Source: Xenorhabdus hominickii (GTDB lineage: Bacteria > Pseudomonadota > Gammaproteobacteria > Enterobacterales > Enterobacteriaceae). From it: a DNA stretch of 64,000 nucleotides. The notes under the pieces were generated by a model, which was given only the letters and a program-made list of their open reading frames with translations, did no database searches and was not told the DNA's origin. Every line of letters begins with the position of its first letter. Position 1 is the stretch's first letter. The position numbers and the translations under genes are program-made. The stretch covers positions 315,664 to 379,663 of the forward strand of contig NZ_NJAI01000004.1 of NCBI RefSeq assembly GCF_002632725.1, written 5' to 3'. Of this stretch, positions 21,501 to 27,603 are shown in pieces.

Positions 21501-21794
21501 GATTTTGAATTCCACCGGGTCGAAATCAATTTCAGGCACAAAGCCTGCACGATGACTATACGTTTTATCGGCCACCGTTGGATTAGGATCGTAAAAGTCC
21601 TCTTTTCGCCAATATTCATCTTCTGATTTGGAGGTGATATCGATTAGTGAGTCTTTTTTTTCTATGATATTTTCCCAGAATTTATACAGATTCGGTGCAT
21701 CTGGAAAATGACTCGCCATACCAACGATCGCGATATCCCCACGAACTTTCTTATCATGTAAAAATCCATCATGTAAAAGATATGACTCAGACAT
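15597..21794 (-). CDS. fclC: PfaA-like PUFA synthase subunit, KS-AT-ACP-KR
   Basis: 2065-residue multidomain protein, first gene of the cluster. Order: ketosynthase (residues 18-480; Cys in DAACASSF near 225, VEAHGTGTASGD, GSIKSQIGHTRCAAG), acyltransferase (about 620-900; LFPGQGSQY, GHSYGE near 694), a long Gln/Glu/Lys then Pro/Val/Thr linker (about 960-1320) with an acidic-basic run of EKEVEKEE type, one acyl carrier domain (DLGIDSIKR, Ser near 1361), and a ketoreductase (TGGARGITAQC near 1773; Tyr in QTDYSLANE). PfaA of marine PUFA synthases has tandem carriers; here I can find only one. ATG at 21794 is preceded by GGTGAGG. It loads malonyl units and performs iterative condensation and keto reduction for the polyamine moiety. 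Confidence 0.93.
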   Translation of the reverse strand: MSESYLLHDGFLHDKKVRGDIAIVGMASHFPDAPNLYKFWENIIEKKDSLIDITSKSEDEYWRKEDFYDPNPTVADKTYSHRAGFVPEIDFDPVEFKIPPAIVDSISTVQLFALYVAKQAMLDAGLIGQENHKVNRDRIGVILGGAGNGNTSFSLASRQQAPYLRRIMMKAGLSEEVANEIIERTHGLYLEWNEDSFPGFLGNVACGRIASHFDLGGTSYMVDAACASSFAAIKAAIGELHSGSCDAVLTGGINLENSIFSFLCFSKTPALSKSNLSRPFDQSADGMMLGDGVGMLVLKRLEDAELDGDKIYAVIKSLEASSDGRAKSIFAPRMEGQAKALRRAYDAAGLMPSDIQLVEAHGTGTASGDDTELKSLHTVFGEYSTPPKSVAIGSIKSQIGHTRCAAGAAAMIKVALALHHKVLPPTINVDKPTHQLLAENSPFYVNSEARPWLRSFNGTPRRAALSAFGFGGTNFHAILEEYEKQTHGRYRLNESPWIMLFKGADPAELLSQCEEALTCFSGHLPENAIRQHLEQQDIENLKPQQARILFVAQSVEQAVELLSIAIKQLRQNSASGWEHPRGIYYRPQGKALEGKIVALFPGQGSQYVNMARDIANDYPEMRQALETLDDVVISDLGHELSPVIYPIPAFSDEEREAQQQRLTDTANAQPALGAISVGYFNILKGMGFTPDFVAGHSYGEVTALWAAGVLSDKDFYRVSLIRGRAAASASALRSTNTGGTNTDAGAMLAASLAYEQRAEILARYPDLVIANDNSAQQVVFGGATSLINQLHDELKKHAVHCRILPVSAAFHTKFIQPAYPLYRECLADINFQSPQCRLFSSATTEPYEHASQAIRELLAEQLIKPVKFRQTIEAIYQQGGRLFVEVGPKGVLGKLVADILQHREHTVISVNPNDKGEERLQFARAQAQLLAEGIKLREINQHVRPQPMTEDKSKRLTFKLTGGFFLSAKNQARRQHALRDDDRTTVEQFIAESVSASVPSAPILQPRNTTESKNEQAVESVVEKAVEEKEVEKEEVEKEVKTEIKTEAKNNQVASTQFIQQNMLTIIQRRDNPMEQNNQLSENLDVNMVNVKTLNGLLQAQQVMSQLHQQFQANQQEYIQLLAMLLDKQYNLLESCKDHQNLPTMLSSLSQSVQLLDKNLELYHTNHERYFAVQQSLFQSGQIASVSSLTQSVVGYSATNVAPSAPMTVIEKVAPTVSVEPAPVSVSTVQSPTIQSPTVASPKVEPAKKPEKTETMMEITPLRSTIPSMPKTEEILATPTMPSETVAAEPIKPAPVEAEVKVQAKVQTKVLDPEVEKQIKRFEQITEESIISQLVAIVSERTGYPEDMITPEMDLEADLGIDSIKRLEIFGAMFDAFSADAGIYHDSSKNKDLDTFDIDALSNISKMAVFFKQMINETIEDLLNQGGDKTGSETLSSATEVVEERHSYEDSKGHAADSGNSLGKLQTLGFFTTTVGSHGADSVKKPLAEPQLSVSPAVQPALNNQTVLNEQAVLNQAVLNEEASFADSPVSRFAVVKHSLPKPECLPGVFLSSKRWLVVDEGTNSADHLVAALRQQGQQVAVLTLGQNSIAMGDEAALSATLTDIEQQQGTIEGVIYLQAPKLPVPEKSVNAVAEVFNERDYRSVETTFLLAKHLQGSLNHASPQVGYFIVVMRGDGELLTSGREYLPIVSAGVTGLTKSLNIEWGNVFCRTIDIDVRIKDNDVAQIVMEELQDHRTDLAEIGRSVNGERMTLALTEEKVLSASSVNQVNTSDVLVVTGGARGITAQCVIELAKQRQAAFILLGRTDITVPLPEWAEGKTTLDERKMAAIAYLQAQGVQPTPVKINSMLDPLSHIAEINATLQAIKQAGGRAIYLHCDITNAEQVKMALSKAQQQLGQITGLIHGAGNLADKRIEKKTLADLHSVFNAKVKGLENLCRELDCTSLRHIMLFSSVAGFFGNAGQTDYSLANEVLNKFVYLPFKGKNSQIVRSVNWGPWDGGMVSDVLKRAYEAQNMVIIPLEEGIQRFVREFRDPRSCQITLGGETYKAPKKTNISRNNNRYHSPS

Positions 21795-22084
21795 ACATTC
21801 CTCACCTTTCTCGTTGCCGCTGTGCTGGCTGCAAATTGAAATGTTTTAGGTATATTAGCCAAAGTGAATCATAGAAATATTCCGATAAGAATATTACTTG
21901 TTTTTTTGGATAATTTTTCTGTTTTTTCTTTCCCATATAACCTGAAAAGAAAAACTAATAAAAAAAGACATACAACATAAAACCACTCACTAATTACCAA
22001 CAGTTACTGGTTTAAAATAATAAGGAAAAATATGGCAACAAAAAATAAAAAGGTAGGGTTAATAAAATATGAAACATCATTATA
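21795..22084 (-). other. fclC upstream region
   Basis: AT-rich leader and presumed promoter region of the fcl operon. GGTGAGG lies just before the fclC ATG. A TAATATACC run at about 21850 on the minus strand could be a -10 element but I find no convincing -35 partner. No ORF with a ribosome binding site is seen here. Confidence 0.4.
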
Positions 22085-22175
22085 TATACCCAATAGATTT
22101 CGAGTTACATCGAGGCAGCAAGTAAATTCCCCCTCGGAAGCATAGATAACTATGTGACCGGGGTGGATAAACAAA
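22085..22175. repeat. Dispersed intergenic repeat, copy 1
   Basis: Begins ATACCCAATAGATTTCGAG and contains the inner palindrome CATAGATAACTATG. The same terminal motif (CCCAATAGATTTCGAGTT) is found inverted at 27560-27580, and related ends at 24355 and 23810. The copy is decayed relative to the one at 27468. A 122-codon open frame across 22080-22448 runs through this repeat and is not regarded as a gene. Confidence 0.65.
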
Positions 22176-22554
22176 ACCAACCAAGACGCAACCAGAAAGA
22201 AGGATATAGAGGTTAATCAGCCCCTGTTTCCAACCAACATCAAGATAACTCTCCTTAATCTTAATTGATTCCATACTATTATTTAATGGGGTCAGATTAA
22301 TGTTTATAGAAGAGAACTTATTAGTGAAAGAACAATGTATCAAAAAATAAAACTTCATCAAGAAAGTAAAGAATAAAGATGATAGCCAATCATTATCATC
22401 ATGAGTGTCAGCCCCGATAAGCCCAATATTAGGGTTAAATATAATCATAAATCTTTTCTCTTATTACACAATTAATAACAGTAATTATTTTTTCTTTTTA
22501 TCTCACATGTTACAATTTTAATTATAAGACCGAGAAAATAGTCTTACAACTCAA

Positions 22555-22602
22555 CTAACACGATGTGTTATACCGCCATTTGATTTTTCTTTCAATTTCC
22601 AT
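22555..22602 (-). CDS. Possible 15-residue micropeptide or leader peptide
   Basis: ATG at 22602 follows GAAGGGAG at seven bases, a near-ideal Shine-Dalgarno in an otherwise very AT-rich stretch. The product would be MEIERKIKWRYNTSC, basic, ending in Cys. Directly after the stop a small hairpin TAAGAC/GTCTTA (about 22524-22547) follows. I do not recognise the peptide. It lies in the same orientation as the ThiF-like gene upstream and the fcl operon downstream, so it could be a translated leader, a small peptide gene of the accessory locus, or chance. Confidence 0.3.
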   Translation of the reverse strand: MEIERKIKWRYNTSC

Positions 22603-23010
22603 AAAAAACTCCCTTCAAGAAATTATTATTTTTTAACTTTTATAAAAAACAATAAGTTAACAAAAACAAATTACTTTCCAAAAGTTTAATCTTTTAATAT
22701 GCGTAAAAAAAAAGAATATAATGCTATTTGGGCATCGTCGATCAGATTATTATTATTGTTAATATATTTTAAGGGGGGATAATAAAATATCACTTATTCC
22801 CTTTATCTTTCAAATTTCTTTTTTAACAGCAAAATAAGCAATTTGATGCCAAAGGTTTTTTTATGCGGAGTATTAATGATCCAGAAATGGCCTTTCCTTT
22901 GTTTTCGCAATAAAAATTGCCATAAAAGGAACAAGGCCATTGGTTGAGAATATTTTAAAAACGTGAGCAACTAATCTTATTTTATTGATTTTGGCGGCAA
23001 TAAAAATTCA
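22603..23010. other. AT-rich gap with a long interrupted hairpin
   Basis: No coding sequence is seen. The notable structure is AATGGCCTT (22886-22894) against AAGGCCATT (22933-22941), with CCTTT/AAAGG and an inner GCAA/TTGC pairing nested inside. It lies about 70 bases downstream of the ThiF-like stop, so it may be its transcription end or a small inserted palindromic element. The lack of a clean T-run argues against a simple terminator. Confidence 0.45.
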
Positions 23011-23768
23011 CTAGGCATAGTATTTTGAACAAACAGGGCAATTAGGATTACGTTCAATGTTCTCAAACTCAAACCCTTTGTTAATTAAAAGAGAGTTAAA
23101 GAATAGCTTTGAGTTTACTACCATGTTATCTCTATAGCCCATAAACCACTTAAGAACCTCAGTAGCTCCCAAAGAGCCGGCTATAGATGTCGCTAGGACA
23201 TTGACAGGAGCTGGGCCAGCGATTTCTGTTCCAGTATGATCATGAGGAAAAATACAGGCAAAACAGGCGGTTTTATCTTTAGGAATTAAGGTGGTTATAT
23301 ATCCATAACTGAATTGTGCTGCACAATGTACCATAACGACATTGTTTCTTAAGCAAAACTCATTAATTAAGTTTCTTTCGGCTGAAGTTTCTCCTCCTTC
23401 TACAACTAGTTCATATCCACTAAGATAATCATCGATATTTTCTTTTGTGGCTTTATCCGATATTAATTCTATTTCAATTTCAGGATTTAGATCTTGTAAG
23501 GTTTTTTTGCAGCTTGCCCTTTTTCTATCCCTATATCCGAGGTGCGATAGAGCAATTGTCGATTCAAATTTGAAAGTTCTACTTTATCAAATTCAATAAT
23601 TCTTATATGTCCCATTCCAGCAGCAGCAAGACACATCAACAACGTTGATTTTACGCCTCCCGCACCAATGACAACGACTCTACTCTTAAGCAGTTTTTTC
23701 TGCCTTTCTTCACCCCATTCTGGAATATTAATTTGCCTGTTGTATCTTTCATCTTTAAATATAGACAT
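23011..23768 (-). pseudogene. ThiF/MoeB/MccB-family E1-like adenylating enzyme, split by -1 frameshift at an A7 tract
   Basis: Two overlapping frames give one full-length E1-like protein of about 252 residues, the size of ThiF or MoeB. The 5' frame (23768 to about 23490) carries RYNRQINIPEWG, the nucleotide loop VVVIGAGGVKS and the ATP/adenylation segment EFDKVELSNLNRQ. It runs off-frame at GCA-AAA-AAA-CCT. The 3' frame continues with TLQDLNPEIEIEL and ends with a two-knuckle zinc site, CFAC and CPVC. Restoring one A, or a -1 ribosomal slip on A-AAA-AAA, rejoins them. ATG 23768 has AAAGGA upstream. The Asp that binds magnesium in MoeB (TDN) appears as Glu in GGETSAERN. No ThiS/MoaD-type partner ending in GG is nearby; the 56-residue ORF upstream is the candidate substrate. 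Confidence 0.75.
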
Positions 23769-23809
23769 ATGTGAATCCTTTACTTATCCATTAAAGCCTA
23801 TAGCCATTT

Positions 23810-23901
23810 TATACCTTTAATTTTTCAAGTTATCTCTTTATTAATTATGGTCATTTATCCCAGTCACATATTAGCTATGCTCATAAGAATTAAATCGATT
23901 A
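23810..23901. repeat. Dispersed intergenic repeat, copy 2
   Basis: Aligns base for base over most of its length with the copy at 27468-27583 in the same orientation: CCTTTA-TTTTTCAAGTT, TATTAA, CCCAGTCACATA and CTATGCT are shared. It fills much of the 215-bp space between the 56-codon ORF and the ThiF-like gene. Its palindromic centre may form an mRNA hairpin between the two cistrons. Confidence 0.7.
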
Positions 23902-23983
23902 CTACTTAGATGCAACTTAAAATATATCGAATATAGTGGTTATAGGCTTTTTATAAAGTTAAGGCTATTTTTCATTATTGAAC

Positions 23984-24154
23984 TTAGTCATTACAATGCT
24001 TGCATGCCATCACCTTATTGTCTTTAATAGTAATTTTTTCACGAATGCTGGATAGCTCTGTATATTTCTCGAACAAATCATCAATAGACTCGGCCAGAAC
24101 TATGGATTTTCCAATTAATCCTTCAGCATAGCCGACAAGTTGAAATTCTTGCAT
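23984..24154 (-). CDS. 56-residue peptide, possible RiPP precursor next to ThiF-like enzyme
   Basis: Open frame of 56 codons starting ATG 24154 with GAGGTG six bases upstream, an excellent ribosome binding site. The protein starts MQEFQLVGYAEG, has an acidic, mostly helical-looking middle (residues 20-40), and ends VMACKHCND: a CxxC pair followed by Asn-Asp at the C terminus. I do not recognise a family. It is the nearest upstream gene, same strand, to an E1-like adenylating enzyme. MccA-type precursors of microcin C systems and the pantocin precursor are similarly small ORFs upstream of ThiF-like enzymes, and MccB acts on a C-terminal Asn. The C-terminal Asp here is different, so the function is inference. 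A TATAAT hexamer at 24222-24227 (minus strand) could be its -10. Confidence 0.6.
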   Translation of the reverse strand: MQEFQLVGYAEGLIGKSIVLAESIDDLFEKYTELSSIREKITIKDNKVMACKHCND

Positions 24155-24354
24155 GATATTCACCTCTGTTTAAATGAATAGTTTCATTAATCCATTGGTT
24201 GTTACTTGGAGCAGTAAAATAATTATATGGAGGTAAAATTACACATAGGAATAATTTTATTAGCAAGCATTAAATGCGTTTTTTTATGACAAAAATGTCT
24301 TATTTATTTTTTTTTTATGCTTTTTTCATTTTGTTGATAGACGTATGACTGATC
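24155..24354. other. Promoter region of the 56-residue ORF
   Basis: AT-rich noncoding stretch. Apart from the TATAAT (24222-24227, minus strand) about 68 bases upstream of the ORF start I see no conserved element; the -35 position (TCCTAT) is poor. A run of ten T at about 24307-24316 is present on the plus strand. Confidence 0.35.
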
Positions 24355-24437
24355 TATCCCATAATTTTTGAGTTATATTGAGGTGGTAGAATGAATACCC
24401 CACCAAGCCGTTAAATCATGTGGCGGGGTAAATGACG
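24355..24437. repeat. Dispersed intergenic repeat, copy 3
   Basis: Begins CCCATAATTTTTGAGTTA, parallel to the start of copy 1 (CCCAATAGATTTCGAGTTA), and holds an inner CCCCACC / GGCGGGG inverted repeat. It lies just downstream of yfcD on its coding strand and may act as its transcript end. Confidence 0.6.
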
Positions 24438-24453
24438 GCGCAGCCAATAATAT

Positions 24454-24978
24454 TCAGGGCAATTCTGTCTGATTATTGCGTGCTAACCACAGTGAAAGTG
24501 CTTTAAGAGAATCCTGTGTGAACTCATCACAACGGGCAGTAATTTCTTCTGGCGTTAACCAATCAACCGCCGCAACTTCTTCTTCCTGTAAGGCAAACGG
24601 CCCATGAGTGACACAACTGAATAATCCTCCCCATATTCGGCAATTGCTTTCTTCGTAGTAAAAAGCACCGTGCTCTGCAAAGGGTACACATGCGATCCCT
24701 AATTCTTCTTCTGCTTCACGACGGGCTGCATCAAGCAAGTTTTCTCCTGCCATAACGACACCACCTGCCGTTGCATCTAATTTTCCCGGACAAAAATCTT
24801 TTGTCTCTGTACGATGCTGAACCAGAATTTTTCCCATTCCATCATGCACAACAATATAAGTAGCACGATGCCTCAAGTTTTGTGCTCTCATTTGCTGGCG
24901 AGTCGCCTGCGCAATGACTTCGTTGTCTTCATTGACTATGTCAATCCATTCAATATTTGCTGATTTTTCTTGCGCCAT
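24454..24978 (-). CDS. yfcD: Nudix hydrolase YfcD
   Basis: 174-residue Nudix family protein, nearly colinear with E. coli YfcD. The Nudix box is complete at [23 protein letters not shown]. The family hydrolyses nucleoside diphosphates linked to another moiety; the substrate of YfcD is unknown. I start it at ATG 24978 ([11 protein letters not shown]), matching E. coli length; the longer frame begins at a TTG at 24993 without support. It is divergent from yfcG. Its downstream neighbour is the accessory region, so this gene marks the conserved chromosomal edge next to the fcl island. Confidence 0.95.
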   Translation of the reverse strand: MAQEKSANIEWIDIVNEDNEVIAQATRQQMRAQNLRHRATYIVVHDGMGKILVQHRTETKDFCPGKLDATAGGVVMAGENLLDAARREAEEELGIACVPFAEHGAFYYEESNCRIWGGLFSCVTHGPFALQEEEVAAVDWLTPEEITARCDEFTQDSLKALSLWLARNNQTELP

Positions 24979-25109
24979 CCTAGAAACCTTCAATAAATGA
25001 TTTATACTCGTCTTTGCCTTTCAAGTTCGTAACAATTTACAGACAAACAAAACCAGTGGTAATGTAACATAACTCTATTTTTAAAAGAGTTATTATTACT
25101 GGAGGTTAT

Positions 25110-25730
25110 ATGATAGATCTGTACTATGCTCCTACCCCTAACGGCTATAAAATCACTCTATTTCTCGAAGAGGTAGGCTTACCTTACACCATCCATCCTA
25201 TTAATATCAGCACTGGCGAACAATTTAAACCCGAGTTTCTCGCCATTGCCCCCAACAATAAGATCCCGGCTATCGTCGATCATCAACCCGTTGATGGAAA
25301 AGAGCCTGTCTCTCTCTTTGAGTCTGGGGCTATTTTGCTTTATTTGGCAAATAAAACAGGTCAATTATTAAGCGACAATATACGTGAGCGTACCGAGCAA
25401 TTGCAATGGCTGTTCTGGCAAGTCGCTGGTTTTGGCCCAATGCTCGGCCAAAATCACCATTTCAATCGCTATGCTCCTGAAGTTGTACCGTATGCCATTA
25501 AACGCTACGAGGAAGAGTCAAAACGCTTATACAAGGTGCTAAATACTCAACTGGAAAAAACGCCCTATTTAGGGGGAAACGAATACAGTATCGCAGATAT
25601 TGCTACTTACCCGTGGGCTAAATGTCATGAGCATCAAAAAATCGATTTGCAGGATTATCCTGCGGTTGAAAAATGGCTTGATAAAATCTGGCAACGTCCA
25701 GCAACGCAAGCTGCCTATAAAGATGACTAA
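25110..25730 (+). CDS. yfcG: Glutathione S-transferase family disulfide reductase YfcG
   Basis: 206 residues. N-terminal thioredoxin-like domain with LYYAPTPNGYKITLFLEE and the cis-Pro segment NNKIPAIVDH, then SLFESGAILLYL, followed by the all-helical C-terminal GST domain. Highly similar to E. coli YfcG, a Nu-class GST that reduces disulfides with two bound glutathiones and lacks a classical catalytic Cys. ATG at 25110 is preceded by GGAGG. The E. coli neighbours are yfcF and folX; here yfcH follows directly. Confidence 0.96.
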   Translation: MIDLYYAPTPNGYKITLFLEEVGLPYTIHPINISTGEQFKPEFLAIAPNNKIPAIVDHQPVDGKEPVSLFESGAILLYLANKTGQLLSDNIRERTEQLQWLFWQVAGFGPMLGQNHHFNRYAPEVVPYAIKRYEEESKRLYKVLNTQLEKTPYLGGNEYSIADIATYPWAKCHEHQKIDLQDYPAVEKWLDKIWQRPATQAAYKDD

Positions 25731-25880
25731 ATGAAATTTAGGCAACAAATTCAACTCATGGTAAAATTATTAACCATAAAACTTGATATTGATAACAGAT
25801 AACAGCATATTTCGCTGTCACGCAAGCCATCCCTTGTTATAGTCAATATCTGTTATCTATTTTCGTCACAGGGGGTGGCT

Positions 25881-26792
25881 ATGCGTATCTTAATTACGGG
25901 AGGAACGGGGCTGATTGGTCATCGATTGACTTGTCAATTGCTATCACTTTCCCATTCCATCACCATTTTGAGCCGTTCACCACAAAAGGTATACTCTCTA
26001 TTTTCCGACTACGTTGAATGCTGGACAACTTTAGATGAACAGCACGATTTAAACGACTTCGATGCCGTTATCAATCTTGCTGGTGAACCCATCGTCAATA
26101 AGCGCTGGACGCCCAAGCAGAAAGCAAAACTCTGTCAAAGCCGCTGGCAGCTTACTGAGCAATTGAGCAAATTGATTAACGCCAGTAAATCCCCACCTTC
26201 CGTGTTTATTTCCGGTTCAGCCATCAGCTATTATGGCGATCAGCAGCAATCGGTTGTGACTGAAAATGACACTCCTCACGATGAGTTCGCTCATCAGCTT
26301 TGTGAACGTTGGGAACAGCTTGCTTTACTGGCAGAAAGTGACAAAACCCGTGTATGTCTGCTACGCACTGGCATTGTGCTGGCAAAAGAAGGAGGCGCTA
26401 TGCAAAAAATGCTGCCACTGTTCCGGTTCGGCTTAGGTGGGGCATTCGGTAATGGTAAGCAATATATGCCGTGGATACACATTGATGATATGGTCAATGG
26501 CATCTATTATCTGCTGGTATCGCCTGAATTACATGGCCCTTTTAATATGACATCACCCTACCCCGTCCATAATGATCAGTTCAGTGCCACACTGGCTAGT
26601 GTATTGCATCGCCCTTCTTTCGTGCGCATTCCTGCATTAGTGTTAAAAGTCATGATGGGAGAAGCGGCAGAACTGGTTTTAGGGGGGCAACAAGCTATCC
26701 CCAAAAAGCTGGAAGATGCCGGATTTGGCTTTCGATATTCTCAATTAGAAGAGGCCTTGCAGGATGTAGTGAAACCAAGTACCAATTTCTAG
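25881..26792 (+). CDS. yfcH: TIGR01777-type NAD-dependent epimerase/dehydratase YfcH
   Basis: 303-residue extended SDR protein. N-terminal Rossmann motif [17 protein letters not shown], and the conserved LLRTGIVLA and [14 protein letters not shown] segments identify the YfcH family. The start ATG 25881 (MRILITGG) follows GGGGGTGG; an in-frame GTG six bases earlier overlaps that site. The biochemical reaction is not established for the family. Together with yfcD and yfcG it keeps the E. coli yfc gene order. Confidence 0.95.
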   Translation: MRILITGGTGLIGHRLTCQLLSLSHSITILSRSPQKVYSLFSDYVECWTTLDEQHDLNDFDAVINLAGEPIVNKRWTPKQKAKLCQSRWQLTEQLSKLINASKSPPSVFISGSAISYYGDQQQSVVTENDTPHDEFAHQLCERWEQLALLAESDKTRVCLLRTGIVLAKEGGAMQKMLPLFRFGLGGAFGNGKQYMPWIHIDDMVNGIYYLLVSPELHGPFNMTSPYPVHNDQFSATLASVLHRPSFVRIPALVLKVMMGEAAELVLGGQQAIPKKLEDAGFGFRYSQLEEALQDVVKPSTNF

Positions 26793-26812
26793 CTATCCTT
26801 TTCATCTTTCAC

Positions 26813-26845
26813 GTTGCAGCTCTATTAGTCGCTAGTAGCTGCAAC
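26813..26845. terminator. Hairpin between convergent yfcH and ubiX
   Basis: GTTGCAGCT (26813-26821) pairs perfectly with AGCTGCAAC (26837-26845), 15-base loop. It lies between the stops of two converging genes. The T-rich flank is short on both strands, so it may be a bidirectional but weak terminator. Confidence 0.6.
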
Positions 26846-26852
26846 TTGGAGC

Positions 26853-27446
26853 TTATTGCGGTATATGCCCAATAGGTTTAGCACCCTGCCAACGTTTAAA
26901 GAGGTCTTCGGGTAAGTCAATGTTAAATTGATCGAGGACACGATTGACGGTTTGGTCGATGATATCCTGAAGGTGATCAGGACGATGATAAAATGCGGGA
27001 ACGGGAGGCATTATCACCGCCCCGATTTCTGCCGCCTGAGTCATTAACCTCAAGTGACCTAAATGCAGAGGTGTCTCCCTCACACCCAATACCAGCTTGC
27101 GGCCTTCTTTCAAGACCACATCTGCGGCCCGGGTAATCAAACCATCGGTATAACTATGTACAATACCGGATAAGGTTTTTATGGAACATGGCAGGATCAC
27201 CATACCCAATGTTTTAAATGATCCCGAGGAGATAGATGCAGCGATATCACGGCTATCATGTACTACATCCGCCAAAGCCTGAACATCCCGCAGTGTATAG
27301 TCCGTTTCCAATGCCAGTGTCTGCCGGGCAGAGTGGCTGATCACCAAATGCGTTTCAATGCCTGCTACTGGCTGCAAAATTTGCAGTAATCTGACACCAT
27401 AAATCGCACCGCTTGCTCCCGTCAGCCCGACGATCAATTTTTTCAT
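26853..27446 (-). CDS. ubiX: Flavin prenyltransferase UbiX
   Basis: 197 residues, flavoprotein fold of the UbiX/Pad1 family. N-terminal phosphate/FMN loop LIVGLTGASGAIYG; SSGSFKTLGMVILPCSIKTLSGI and the C-terminal MPPVPAFYHRP are typical. It makes prenylated FMN, the cofactor of the UbiD decarboxylase in ubiquinone synthesis. The gene lies downstream of purF as in E. coli, separated by a 160-bp repeat-bearing gap. Confidence 0.97.
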   Translation of the reverse strand: MKKLIVGLTGASGAIYGVRLLQILQPVAGIETHLVISHSARQTLALETDYTLRDVQALADVVHDSRDIAASISSGSFKTLGMVILPCSIKTLSGIVHSYTDGLITRAADVVLKEGRKLVLGVRETPLHLGHLRLMTQAAEIGAVIMPPVPAFYHRPDHLQDIIDQTVNRVLDQFNIDLPEDLFKRWQGAKPIGHIPQ

Positions 27447-27467
27447 GCTTTCCTCTGAAATTCTGGC

Positions 27468-27583
27468 TACCCTTTATTTTTCAAGTTGCCTCACTATTAA
27501 CAGTAACGGCGCTCATTTACCCCAGTCACATAGCCAACTATGCTTCTGGGGTCCGATTCAACTCGAAATCTATTGGGGATATA
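27468..27583. repeat. Dispersed intergenic repeat, copy 4 (best preserved)
   Basis: About 115 bp between ubiX and purF. One end reads CCCTTTATTTTTCAAGTTG, the other (minus strand) TATCCCCAATAGATTTCGAG, and the centre is a hairpin of ACCCCAG / CTGGGGT enclosing CATAG / CTATG (27518-27552). This two-ended palindromic layout suggests a nonautonomous MITE-like or ERIC-like element. Copies 1-3 and the short one at 15503 are related. Confidence 0.75.
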
Positions 27584-27603
27584 ATTTGAGAATAATTAGA
27601 ATA

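Noticed and set aside
22080..22448. 122-codon open frame on the minus strand between the ThiF-like gene and fclC
   Set aside because: Its 3' third is a translation of dispersed repeat copy 1, the ribosome binding site is weak, and the protein looks like a low-complexity mix with no recognisable domain.
25791..25857. Inverted repeat ATAACAGATA / TATCTGTTAT between yfcG and yfcH
   Set aside because: Arms are AT-rich, loop is long and no T-tract follows; could be chance.
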